DNA from: Candidatus Kuenenia stuttgartensis
Lineage (GTDB): Bacteria; Planctomycetota; Planctomycetia; Isosphaerales; Isosphaeraceae
Length of the DNA: 7,400 bases
Assembly (NCBI GenBank): GCA_945872325.1
Contig: CAMBZY010000156.1
Location: 1-7,400 of the forward strand
Direction of reading: 5' to 3'
The notes below the pieces were generated by a model, which saw nothing but the letters and a program-made list of their open reading frames with translations, was not told the origin of the DNA and searched no databases. The first letter of the stretch is position 1. Each line of letters begins with the position of its first letter. Of the stretch, positions 1-5,669 are shown piece after piece. Position numbers and translations under genes: made by a program.

Positions 1-1840
1 GATAGACCAGTATGGCCTCTTCCAGTGGTTCGTCGAGCAGATTTGTCAGACGACCAGTGACACGGTCGGTTCCTGTTCGGGTCAAGTCTGGACGAACCGG
101 CGAAATGGCTTGTCCGGGAGCCATCCATCGACCTTCCAGAGACTTGGTCGACCAGATCGGAATCCGCAACGCCTCGAGCTTTTGAACCCCGTTCAGGCCA
201 GCATACCGATACCTTGCTGTGGAAAGGTTTAAAGTGCTTGGACGGCCGGTACCACCCAGTGCATCGTCAGGACTGTCGAACCAACTGGTTGACTGATAAA
301 TGATGTCCGAGATCAAAGCCGGGGCCTCACTCACGATCGGCTTTTCAGCCGATTTCGCAGTGGCTGGTGCAAAACTGGCGTCGTAATCGGCATTGATCGG
401 GCTGAAGATCGAGGCTACGCTCCAGCCACGGCTCGATTTACCGACATAGTCGATATCGAGGACGTCAATCTTGTTGATCCGCAAATCCTGACCCTTCATA
501 CGATAGGTCAACAGATAAGTTCCGGTGGTGATGGCAATCACAATCAATGGGAATGTCAGCCAGGTCAGTTCAGGCTTCTTGATACCATATTTGACCAGCA
601 GATAATCGCCAGGGCCGATCGCCACCAGGTAGCCTAGAATCAAGGAGACAACCAGCCCGAAACCAACCACTTTGATCCCCTTGAACTGGTCGATCGAGGA
701 TCGAACCAAGGCCGCCATATCCCCAGCAGAGTTCTGATAAAAACTGCCGCCTTTGGATAAAGGATCGTTTGTCGCAGCATCGGCGGTATCCGTGAGCTTT
801 CGTTTCAGCTCCAAAGCCTTAGCCCAGAAAAGGGTTCGATCCCTCCAGGCAGCGAAAGGGCCGTCATGAACATCGACTCCGACCAGTGTGACCCGGCCGA
901 ATCCGTGCACCCCACGGACAAGAATTGGAGAACTGGAAGCCGTATCGACCACCATTCCTGCTCGTTCAGAAATCCGTTCAAATTTCGTCACGGTGATCGC
1001 TTTGCCGGTGCCCACAATCGGGTTGCGTGATCCGACAAGCGATTCAATCGCACCCAGATCGAATGCCCGGGTGCTGCCTGAAGGGATCGCTGGGAGAAGA
1101 TCTTTAAGGCTGGAATCCAGCAAAGCCTGACGCTGTCCGGCAGCGACAATCACAAGGTGGCCACCGTCAGCGACCCACGCCTTGAGTGCGCTGGCCCGGC
1201 CCGTGTCGATTGTGTTCAAGACTTCGGGGTTCGAGGTGTCCAGAACAATCGAATCAAGCGATTCCAAACCCTCTACACGGGCGGGTAAACGGCTGGCTGT
1301 AAGGCTTAAAATTTCGAGATTCTTCTGGCCATTCTGGTTGATTGAAGTCAGGCCAGAAACCATCGGCAACTGATCCACCCCAGAGGCAGGCCCGATCACG
1401 CCGACGGTCCGAACGGCGGCTTCGATCACATTCACCCCATCCAGTGGGAATTCTTTGGCGACACCTGTGGATCGGCCATTCTCGTCGACCACTCTGGCCA
1501 GAATCCGTGGCATCATCTGGCCTGGATTGATGAGGCTGGTGTAGGTGGAAAGCTGTCCTGGGCCAAGCTGGATCTTGGTCTCAAAAACGGTCTCGATTCC
1601 GTCCGGATCATCGGTCAGGATTTGCAGGCTTCCGCTGAAAGCGGTCGGACCGTTTTTCAAGTCGACCCGGATCGGGTTGAACTGGCCGATTCGCAGAACG
1701 GACCGTTCAGGCGCGGCAACGCCCGCATCGATTCGTTCGATCACCATGCGGTCTGACTGTGCCTGGGCGACCGAAACTGAAACAGTGATCAGGCAGCAGG
1801 CATAGAACCAGTCTTTGAACCAAAGGGGCAATTTCAGCAT
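1..1840 (-). CDS. Secreted-then-membrane protein of the planctomycete MoxR/Bat-associated type (3' end missing)
   Basis: The frame is open from an ATG at 1838-1840 to the window edge, giving 613 residues without a stop; the C-terminus lies outside. An in-frame TGA eight codons upstream (1862-1864) makes this ATG the first usable start. The Shine-Dalgarno is weak. Residues 1-28 look like a signal peptide ending in AQA. Residues about 35-140 look like a beta-rich extracellular domain. Residues about 145-325 contain a Rossmann/glutamine-amidotransferase-like stretch (VLDTSNPEVL at 200-209, then AWVADGGHLVIVAAG at 221-235), with no obvious catalytic Cys. Two hydrophobic helices follow at about 389-411 and 426-446, separated by GPGDYLLVKYGIKKPELTW. 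That GPxDY...TW pattern is familiar from large uncharacterised membrane proteins encoded near MoxR ATPase, DUF58 and VWA genes in planctomycetes. The partners are not visible here, so that link is inference. Exact function is unknown. Confidence 0.85.
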   Translation of the reverse strand, partial: MLKLPLWFKDWFYACCLITVSVSVAQAQSDRMVIERIDAGVAAPERSVLRIGQFNPIRVDLKNGPTAFSGSLQILTDDPDGIETVFETKIQLGPGQLSTYTSLINPGQMMPRILARVVDENGRSTGVAKEFPLDGVNVIEAAVRTVGVIGPASGVDQLPMVSGLTSINQNGQKNLEILSLTASRLPARVEGLESLDSIVLDTSNPEVLNTIDTGRASALKAWVADGGHLVIVAAGQRQALLDSSLKDLLPAIPSGSTRAFDLGAIESLVGSRNPIVGTGKAITVTKFERISERAGMVVDTASSSPILVRGVHGFGRVTLVGVDVHDGPFAAWRDRTLFWAKALELKRKLTDTADAATNDPLSKGGSFYQNSAGDMAALVRSSIDQFKGIKVVGFGLVVSLILGYLVAIGPGDYLLVKYGIKKPELTWLTFPLIVIAITTGTYLLTYRMKGQDLRINKIDVLDIDYVGKSSRGWSVASIFSPINADYDASFAPATAKSAEKPIVSEAPALISDIIYQSTSWFDSPDDALGGTGRPSTLNLSTARYRYAGLNGVQKLEALRIPIWSTKSLEGRWMAPGQAISPVRPDLTRTGTDRVTGRLTNLLDEPLEEAILVY

Positions 1841-1921
1841 GTTGTCCAGTCCGGGTTCGGATCAGGTTCCATCACTTGGGATCGGGATATGGAAGGCTGT
1901 TACGTTTACGTTCACGGTTGG

Positions 1922-2251
1922 TCAAGGTTTCTCGGAAGGATCACATTTGCATGGAGCCTGAAGGCAGTCAGGGCAGCCTTGACCATACTTTTTTTCGAGG
2001 GCGAGGTTCAGGTCGATTCCCCGGATATTTGCAAGAGTTGCCAGCCAGGCCAGCACATCCGCCATTTCCAGAGCGAGCTCTTCGTCCGTTCCGCCACGCA
2101 AAGCCGATGCCAGTTCTCCGAACTCCTCTGTGAGCCAGAGAAAAGTCCCGGCATCGCCACGCGCTCGATCCTTTTCTCCGTACAGACGCTCCATCTCGGA
2201 TTGGAGATGGTTTAAGGTCCACACAGCAGAATCAGGCTGGGAATGAGGCAT
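1922..2251 (-). CDS. MazG-like nucleotide pyrophosphohydrolase with cysteine-rich tail
   Basis: The predicted product is a 109-residue all-alpha protein. It carries the metal-binding signature of the MazG/all-alpha NTP pyrophosphatase superfamily: E42-E43-x-x-E46 (EEFGE) followed by E62-x-x-D65 (EMADV). Such enzymes hydrolyse (d)NTPs to NMP and pyrophosphate in the cytoplasm using Mg2+, as house-cleaning or to tune nucleotide pools; the substrate cannot be told here. The C-terminus, GCPDCLQAPCKC (C93, C96, C101, C103), looks like a small zinc-binding knuckle, seen in short MazG homologues of planctomycetes. The frame opens further to a TTG at 2324-2326, which would add 25 residues. I prefer the ATG at 2249-2251 because homologues start near this point and a good promoter (-35/-10) lies inside the extra stretch, so the TTG would not be transcribed. 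It ends 81 bp before the next gene, with no strong terminator between, so co-transcription is possible. Confidence 0.88.
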   Translation of the reverse strand: MPHSQPDSAVWTLNHLQSEMERLYGEKDRARGDAGTFLWLTEEFGELASALRGGTDEELALEMADVLAWLATLANIRGIDLNLALEKKYGQGCPDCLQAPCKCDPSEKP

Positions 2252-2296
2252 TTGCTGGCACAGATCATCAAAAGTGAGTTGTTTCGAGAGAATGTT

Positions 2297-2326
2297 AGTA
2301 TAGCCAAGGAGGTGTTGATTAGCCAA
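2297..2326 (-). promoter_or_regulatory. Predicted sigma-70-type promoter of the MazG-like gene
   Basis: On the minus strand TTGGCT (2326-2321) is followed after 18 bp by TATACT (2302-2297). Both resemble TTGACA/TATAAT, the -10 at five of six positions. Transcription would start near 2290, giving a leader of about 40 nt before the ATG at 2251. The -35 overlaps the alternative TTG start, which argues against that start. Prediction only. Confidence 0.5.
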
Positions 2327-2395
2327 GTCTCATCAATCCGAAAGGTAACGCGAGAGTTGTAAACGGTTAAAAAATCGGTCTTCCAGTCACTAAAT

Positions 2396-2423
2396 GATCA
2401 GGCGAGAAATAACTTCCAGTTTT
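2396..2423 (+). repeat. Left terminal inverted repeat of the 238-bp element
   Basis: This 28-bp repeat begins GATCAGGC and ends GTTTT. It pairs with 2606-2633 with three mismatches (third-last block and two bases after GATCAGGC). Similarity stops at both the outer and the inner border. Confidence 0.8.
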
Positions 2424-2431
2424 GGGGTGAT

Positions 2432-2478
2432 TGGGCTCCAGAGGAGATATCTATTAATAGCTATGTCCGAAGGACATC
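2432..2478 (+). repeat. Direct repeat copy 1 (47 bp) with internal hairpin
   Basis: It is identical to 2509-2555 except for two transitions (45 of 47 bases). It contains the perfect 10-bp palindrome CTATTAATAG (2451-2460) and the hairpin ATGTCC-GAA-GGACAT (2463-2477). The full unit runs on to CCCTCGCC at 2501-2508. Confidence 0.9.
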
Positions 2479-2508
2479 AACAGCCCCAAGCTGACGACTT
2501 CCCTCGCC

Positions 2509-2555
2509 TGGGCTCCAGAGGAGACATCTATTAATAACTATGTCCGAAGGACATC
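2509..2555 (+). repeat. Direct repeat copy 2 (47 bp) with internal hairpin
   Basis: This is the second copy of the 2432-2478 core, offset by 77 bp. The hairpin ATGTCC-GAA-GGACAT (2540-2554) is fully conserved, while the palindrome upstream has lost one base pair (CTATTAATAA). The unit also ends in CCCTCGCC (2565-2572) but lacks 13 bp present in copy 1. Confidence 0.9.
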
Positions 2556-2605
2556 TGCCGCCCTCCCTCGCCAAGCCGGCTTGAGGATAGCCTCGGTTGG
2601 TTTTG

Positions 2606-2633
2606 AAAACCGGAAGTTATTTTTGGCCTGATC
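2606..2633 (-). repeat. Right terminal inverted repeat of the 238-bp element
   Basis: Read on the minus strand it begins GATCAGGCC and contains AAATAACTTCCGGTTTT. It matches the left copy at 25 of 28 positions. The mismatches lie inside the repeat and the two ends are intact. Confidence 0.8.
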
Positions 2634-2770
2634 CTACGAACTCTGGCCTGAATGTAAGACTCTTTATAGTATATAGATCCGGAGTTTTTGCCTGAGTTGA
2701 TCCCCGTGGATTCCTGGCTCGATGAAATACGAGAAAGCAGTTATGACTGGTGGGGTCATAACCGCTTTAA

Positions 2771-2791
2771 GGCTTGTGCAAGCCGTTTTTT
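2771..2791 (+). terminator. Hairpin with T tract, plus-strand terminator between element and PEP-CTERM gene
   Basis: GGCTTG-TG-CAAGCC (2771-2784) is a 6-bp perfect stem followed on the plus strand by G and a run of seven T. That is the classic intrinsic terminator arrangement for plus-strand transcription. No plus-strand gene ends here. Read on the minus strand it lies right after the PEP-CTERM stop but is followed only by TTAAAG, so it would be weak for that gene. It may act in both directions, or mainly block transcripts running into the antisense of that gene. Confidence 0.55.
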
Positions 2792-3486
2792 TAGACGGTC
2801 TTACGACGACGGTATGCCAGTGCCAGACCTGCGGCACCAACTCCGAGCAAGGCCATGGAGCCGGGTTCAGGGACTGCGATTGGGTTTGCGGTACCTGAGA
2901 TCAGGACCACCAGGCCGCTGGGGTTCAGACCTCCGACAATGGTGACGTTGCTGACTGTAAACTGAAGGGTGTTCAGTCCAGCCACAAAGCCTGAGCTGAT
3001 CGAGAAGTTGTGCAAGCTGGCATACGCAGACGCACCTGTAATCGTAAACTCAGTGGCTACATTGTTTATAGACAAGGTGGAGCTGAGGTCGTCGACTGAC
3101 CATTGGCCGGTCAGGACGGCTGAGGTTTCATCGAAACCGGTCAGGTCAAAGGTGGTTTGGTACACATAGTCACCCGTGGTTGTGGCTGCTGACATGGTTG
3201 CTACATCGGTGACAGGGCCGATCCAGCGGGCGGTTGATCCCGGATTCACCCATGCACTGACAATGGGAGGAGTCGTGTCTGCAACATAAGCACTGGTTGT
3301 AAAGCCTGAACCTGGAGGCACAGAGATTAAAGTGTAATGTGCGTCAACTGATCCTGTTGCAACTGTATTCCCGGCACTGTCTACTCCGCTGTTGAACAAC
3401 GTTGGAATAATCGCTGATTTGACTTCCTGGTTTAGTCCTGCCATGACCATCATGACCGGAATGAGAAGGGTCCGCAAAATTTTCAC
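2791..3486 (-). CDS. PEP-CTERM exported protein
   Basis: The 231-residue product is built as a sorted exported protein. An N-terminal signal peptide (MKILRTLLIPVMMVMAG..., likely cut near residue 25) is followed by a Thr/Ser/Gly/Val-rich beta domain of about 175 residues. It ends in a C-terminal sorting signal: VPEPGS (205-210), a hydrophobic helix (MALLGVGAAGLALA) and a basic end (YRRRKTV). PEP-CTERM tails are recognised and removed by an exosortase in the inner membrane, and such proteins are usually released or anchored in the envelope or extracellular matrix. The beta domain (motifs WIGP near 88, YVYQTTFDL near 107, GLNTLQF near 170) resembles beta-sandwich folds of other planctomycete PEP-CTERM proteins; ligand unknown. 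Start is GTG at 3484-3486: GAGG lies 7 bp upstream and an in-frame TGA four codons back excludes earlier starts. No exosortase gene is in the window. Confidence 0.9.
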   Translation of the reverse strand: MKILRTLLIPVMMVMAGLNQEVKSAIIPTLFNSGVDSAGNTVATGSVDAHYTLISVPPGSGFTTSAYVADTTPPIVSAWVNPGSTARWIGPVTDVATMSAATTTGDYVYQTTFDLTGFDETSAVLTGQWSVDDLSSTLSINNVATEFTITGASAYASLHNFSISSGFVAGLNTLQFTVSNVTIVGGLNPSGLVVLISGTANPIAVPEPGSMALLGVGAAGLALAYRRRKTV

Positions 3487-3812
3487 CGATGCACCTCAAT
3501 TTATGGATACTCGAAAGTACATCAAAACAATCCGATTTTGATGGACTTGCAAAACAACGAATCACTACTAACTCGTCCCCTGAATTTACAGAGACACCGT
3601 TAGAAGTGCAAACCAATTCCCCGTCACGTGTAAAATTATCAACAAAATCAAACAATGAAAACTTCTACCAACGGTTCTCGGCTTGACCGTAATTCTGATT
3701 CGATTTCGATTGGCAAGTCCGAATCAGAGGCTCTCTCAAAAGGAGTAAAAGACCGATACGGAACACTCGGAATCCGTATCGGTGAGTTGTTCAAAAAGAA
3801 TGGATAAGCGTT
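3487..3812. other. Intergenic region with dyad symmetries
   Basis: This 326-bp AT-rich gap carries no credible gene. It holds CATCAAAA/TTTTGATG (3520-3527 and 3536-3543, loop 8), about 35 bp upstream of the PEP-CTERM start, which could be an operator or leader hairpin. A second 9-bp dyad, TCTGATTCG/CGAATCAGA (3694-3702 and 3720-3728, loop 17), lies further out. The terminator hairpin of the neighbouring hydrolase gene is at 3752-3783. I found no convincing -35/-10 pair for the PEP-CTERM gene. Confidence 0.5.
3747..3783 (-). terminator. Intrinsic terminator of the C45 hydrolase gene
   Basis: A perfect 11-bp stem, ACCGATACGGA/TCCGTATCGGT (3752-3762 and 3773-3783, loop 10), lies 30 bp after the stop of the minus-strand hydrolase gene. 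On the minus strand it is followed by CTTTTACTCCTTTT. The T tract is interrupted but the stem is strong. Confidence 0.75.
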
Positions 3813-5105
3813 TTATCGACCGACTTTGATGGCGCTTGTTGTGGTCAGAGCCGAGTCTGATTTTGGGCCAGGCAGTTCCGGCGCATCAGGGTCGGATTTA
3901 TGAGTCAGCAGCTCGCTGAATTTGAAGCCGAGATAAGGCTGATTGGCGGCTGGTGAGCCATCGCTCCCAGCATGAGCGACCCAGAACTTCGTGGTGGATG
4001 TCTCAAAAAGTACGTTGTGAAGGTTCGAATTCATCGCCACTGGACGATCCATCAGCCGGATCGCTTTTCCAGCATCGATCTCACCGTGTGCCTCCTTCAC
4101 GCGTTTGCTGAGCAGTTCGTAACGGTCGCCAGCGGAGAGGACCACTCCGTCCTTAACCGAGTGTGGGAGCAGCTTATGGGTTTCGCCCATCGCCACAGTC
4201 TTGAAAACTTCGGCGCCCGCTTCCATCCCAACGCCTTTGCCAGACTTCCCATCCGCAATGACGTAATAATATTCGCATGTACGGGGATTGTCGCGGAAGA
4301 TCGAGACCGCTTGATCCAGAGTCTTTGCTTCCTGCAGAGCCCAACGCATCAAAACGGCCATCGGAACGCCCTGCCACTTGCCAAGCCCTCGGCCGCCCAT
4401 CTCTCCCAGACTGATCTTCTCGGCGTTCATACCTGTCACACTGCCGATAAAACCAGCGTAAGTCACGTTCAGGAAAGGGACTTTGCCGTTCATTTTGCCA
4501 ACCATCAGAATCGGATGTTCCTGCAATCGCCAGTCGCATCCATAGTCAAGGACACGGCCGTGATACATCTCGCCGTTCTTTGTTGCCGATCCAGCAAGCG
4601 CAAATCCCGAACAGTGAAACAGTTCAGGAATGAAGTTGCACGCAGCCACGTCTTCAAGAGGCACGCCCGAGCCATCGGCCAGGCCGCGAAGTTCGTCGGT
4701 ATACCATTGTGGGATAAACTTTTTCTGGGTGGCCTGAATGCCTGCGATCAGCTTTTTAGGGCTCAGAAATTTGATCCCGTTCCACTCCATCTGAAGATCT
4801 TTCGATTTCACATCGAGCAGATAGCGAACCATTTCATGGACATTCTTCTTCAGCAAAGAGCCGTGCTGAAAGCCCATCTCATAAGCGGTGCCTTCGACAT
4901 GCAAAACCTTGTGACCGCCAACTTCTTCGAGAAACCCTTTGCCACAGCGGGCAATCACTTTGCGATCTGTAGAGACGGCTGGTGCGACCTCAGACCGGGC
5001 CGCTTCTGGCTTTGGAGCTTCTGCCGCATTGAGGCAAGTACACGAAAGTGCAATTGTCATTATGGTCAGAGGCAAGGATGGACGCATTATCGGCAGAAAT
5101 CGCAT
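3813..5105 (-). CDS. Exported C45-family (acyltransferase/amide hydrolase type) Ntn-hydrolase
   Basis: The 430-residue product matches the C45 family, whose founder is fungal acyl-CoA:6-aminopenicillanate acyltransferase. These self-cleave before a Cys that becomes the N-terminal nucleophile acting on amide bonds. Visible marks are EGTAYEMGFQHG (71-82), the family's N-terminal motif; the probable nucleophile C165 in HCSGFALAGSATKNG; HGRVLDYG (183-190), with R184 and D187 near the active site; and NSNLHNVLFE (359-368). The residue before C165 is His, where the fungal enzyme has Gly. Residues 1-30 form a signal peptide (AEA-like end). An Ala/Glu/Pro linker follows. Because acyl-CoA is not expected outside the cytoplasm, an amidase role is more likely than acyl transfer; substrate unknown. 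Start: ATG at 5105 has GAGG 7 bp upstream. An upstream in-frame ATG at 5153 adds 16 residues but has no ribosome site and sits almost on the predicted transcription start. It appears to be a single-gene unit. Confidence 0.85.
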   Translation of the reverse strand: MRFLPIMRPSLPLTIMTIALSCTCLNAAEAPKPEAARSEVAPAVSTDRKVIARCGKGFLEEVGGHKVLHVEGTAYEMGFQHGSLLKKNVHEMVRYLLDVKSKDLQMEWNGIKFLSPKKLIAGIQATQKKFIPQWYTDELRGLADGSGVPLEDVAACNFIPELFHCSGFALAGSATKNGEMYHGRVLDYGCDWRLQEHPILMVGKMNGKVPFLNVTYAGFIGSVTGMNAEKISLGEMGGRGLGKWQGVPMAVLMRWALQEAKTLDQAVSIFRDNPRTCEYYYVIADGKSGKGVGMEAGAEVFKTVAMGETHKLLPHSVKDGVVLSAGDRYELLSKRVKEAHGEIDAGKAIRLMDRPVAMNSNLHNVLFETSTTKFWVAHAGSDGSPAANQPYLGFKFSELLTHKSDPDAPELPGPKSDSALTTTSAIKVGR

Positions 5106-5164
5106 TGGAAAGCCTCTGGTAATCGGGCCTTTAGGGTTTTGAAGTGAATGCATGGATTCACTGG

Positions 5165-5193
5165 ATTCTATAAAAAACTAGAACGGTCGTAAA
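5165..5193 (-). promoter_or_regulatory. Predicted promoter of the C45 hydrolase gene
   Basis: On the minus strand TTTACG (5193-5188), 17 bp, then TAGAAT (5170-5165). The -10 matches at five of six positions and the -35 at four of six. The start of transcription would be near 5158. This gives a leader of about 50 nt before the ATG at 5105 and supports that start over 5153. Prediction only. Confidence 0.45.
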
Positions 5194-5238
5194 GGCGTGT
5201 CGAAAGTGAAGTTCTACTAATTTTAACAATACCGGAAT

Positions 5239-5274
5239 CATCAGGGCGATCTGGTTGTACAAATCGCCCTGATG
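5239..5274 (-). terminator. Terminator hairpin of the lipoprotein gene
   Basis: A perfect 12-bp stem, CATCAGGGCGAT/ATCGCCCTGATG (5239-5250 and 5263-5274, loop 12), begins 30 bp after the lipoprotein stop. The sequence beyond it on the minus strand (ATTCCGGTATTGTTAAAATT) is only moderately T-rich, so termination may be incomplete or aided. Confidence 0.65.
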
Positions 5275-5303
5275 TTATTGGGATAAAGCTGTTTTAAGAA
5301 ATA

Positions 5304-5669
5304 TCAGTTTTTCTTGACAGCGTCTTTGGCCACTTCTTTGACGGCTGCTTTGGCAGCGTCCACTTTTTCGCCAACAACTTTCTTGGCGTCCTCAACTTTA
5401 GCCTTCACTTCCTGCTTGACTTCTTCAGTCTTGGCCTTGACTTCCTGCTTGACTTCTTCGACCTTCGCCTTGACTTCCTGCTTGGCTTCGGTGACTTTCT
5501 CTTTCACTTCTTCTTTGACTTCGCCAGCCTTTTCGCGGACAGCGGCAGGAACATTTGGGGTTGAGACAGGCTTGCCTTCTTCCCCTCCACAGCCACTGAT
5601 GAAAAGAGCCAGGCCCACTGTGCTGAGCAACATGCCGCTGACAGATGATCGCAGGTTGATGGTATTCAT
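5304..5669 (-). CDS. Small lipoprotein with seven 11-residue LEA-like helical repeats
   Basis: The 121-residue product starts with a lipoprotein signal peptide (R7, hydrophobic core, lipobox ISGC with Cys27), so it should be lipid-anchored outside the cytoplasmic membrane. After a short GGEEGKPVSTPNVP spacer, residues 43-119 form seven back-to-back 11-mers of the type EVKAKVEEVKQ, very rich in Lys, Glu, Ala and Val. This periodicity matches group 3 LEA/apolipoprotein-like amphipathic helices, which form long helices or coiled coils and in LEA proteins fold on drying or membranes. Protection or envelope spacing is inference only. The central units are also near-identical in DNA (33-bp repeats), a sign of recent expansion. 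The ATG at 5667-5669 has a poor Shine-Dalgarno (AAGGGA 12 bp upstream). A perfect TATAAT lies on the minus strand at 5806-5801 without a properly spaced -35. Its low complexity limits homology-based naming. Confidence 0.85.
   Translation of the reverse strand: MNTINLRSSVSGMLLSTVGLALFISGCGGEEGKPVSTPNVPAAVREKAGEVKEEVKEKVTEAKQEVKAKVEEVKQEVKAKTEEVKQEVKAKVEDAKKVVGEKVDAAKAAVKEVAKDAVKKN
5412..5477 (-). repeat. Two tandem 33-bp coding repeats within the lipoprotein gene
   Basis: Positions 5412-5444 and 5445-5477 match at 29 of 33 bases and encode two 11-residue units, EVKAKTEEVKQ and EVKAKVEEVKQ. Flanking units are alike in protein but diverged in DNA. The array may therefore vary in copy number between strains. 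Confidence 0.85.

Larger units (their letters stand above)
2396..2633. mobile_element. MITE-like non-coding element with 28-bp terminal inverted repeats
   Basis: A 238-bp intergenic segment is bounded by inverted repeats at 2396-2423 and 2606-2633 that match at 25 of 28 positions; both start GATCAGGC and share AAATAACTTCC and GTTTT. Inside are two tandem units (2432-2508 and 2509-2572) that share a 47-bp core and end in CCCTCGCC; the second is 13 bp shorter. A perfect 12-bp palindrome (CAAGCCGGCTTG, 2572-2583) and a small GAGG/CCTC hairpin (2583-2594) follow. There is no plausible coding sequence. Size, terminal repeats and lack of coding resemble a miniature inverted-repeat element mobilised in trans. 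Against this, I see no clear target-site duplication: the flanks read CACTAAAT on the left and CTACGAAC on the right. It could instead be a fixed structured repeat of the REP/BIME kind. Confidence 0.6.

Noticed and set aside
2432..2555. Two 47-bp repeats separated by 30 bp, considered as a minimal CRISPR array
   Set aside because: There are only two copies, they contain a short hairpin and an AT palindrome unlike typical CRISPR repeats, they sit inside terminal inverted repeats, and no cas gene is present.
2688..2945. Plus-strand frame of 85 codons starting near 2688
   Set aside because: It runs through the terminator hairpin and antisense to the conserved PEP-CTERM tail, has no ribosome site and an Arg-rich shadow-like composition.
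3344..3655. Minus-strand frame of 103 codons overlapping the start of the PEP-CTERM gene
   Set aside because: It overlaps the signal peptide coding region in another frame, has no recognisable domain and no good ribosome site. The upstream part is ordinary AT-rich intergenic sequence.
3972..5147. A 391-codon open frame on the plus strand opposite the C45 hydrolase gene
   Set aside because: Its translation is rich in His, Cys, Arg and Phe with no recognisable domain or signal. The minus-strand frame shows clear family motifs, so the plus frame is most likely an antisense shadow.
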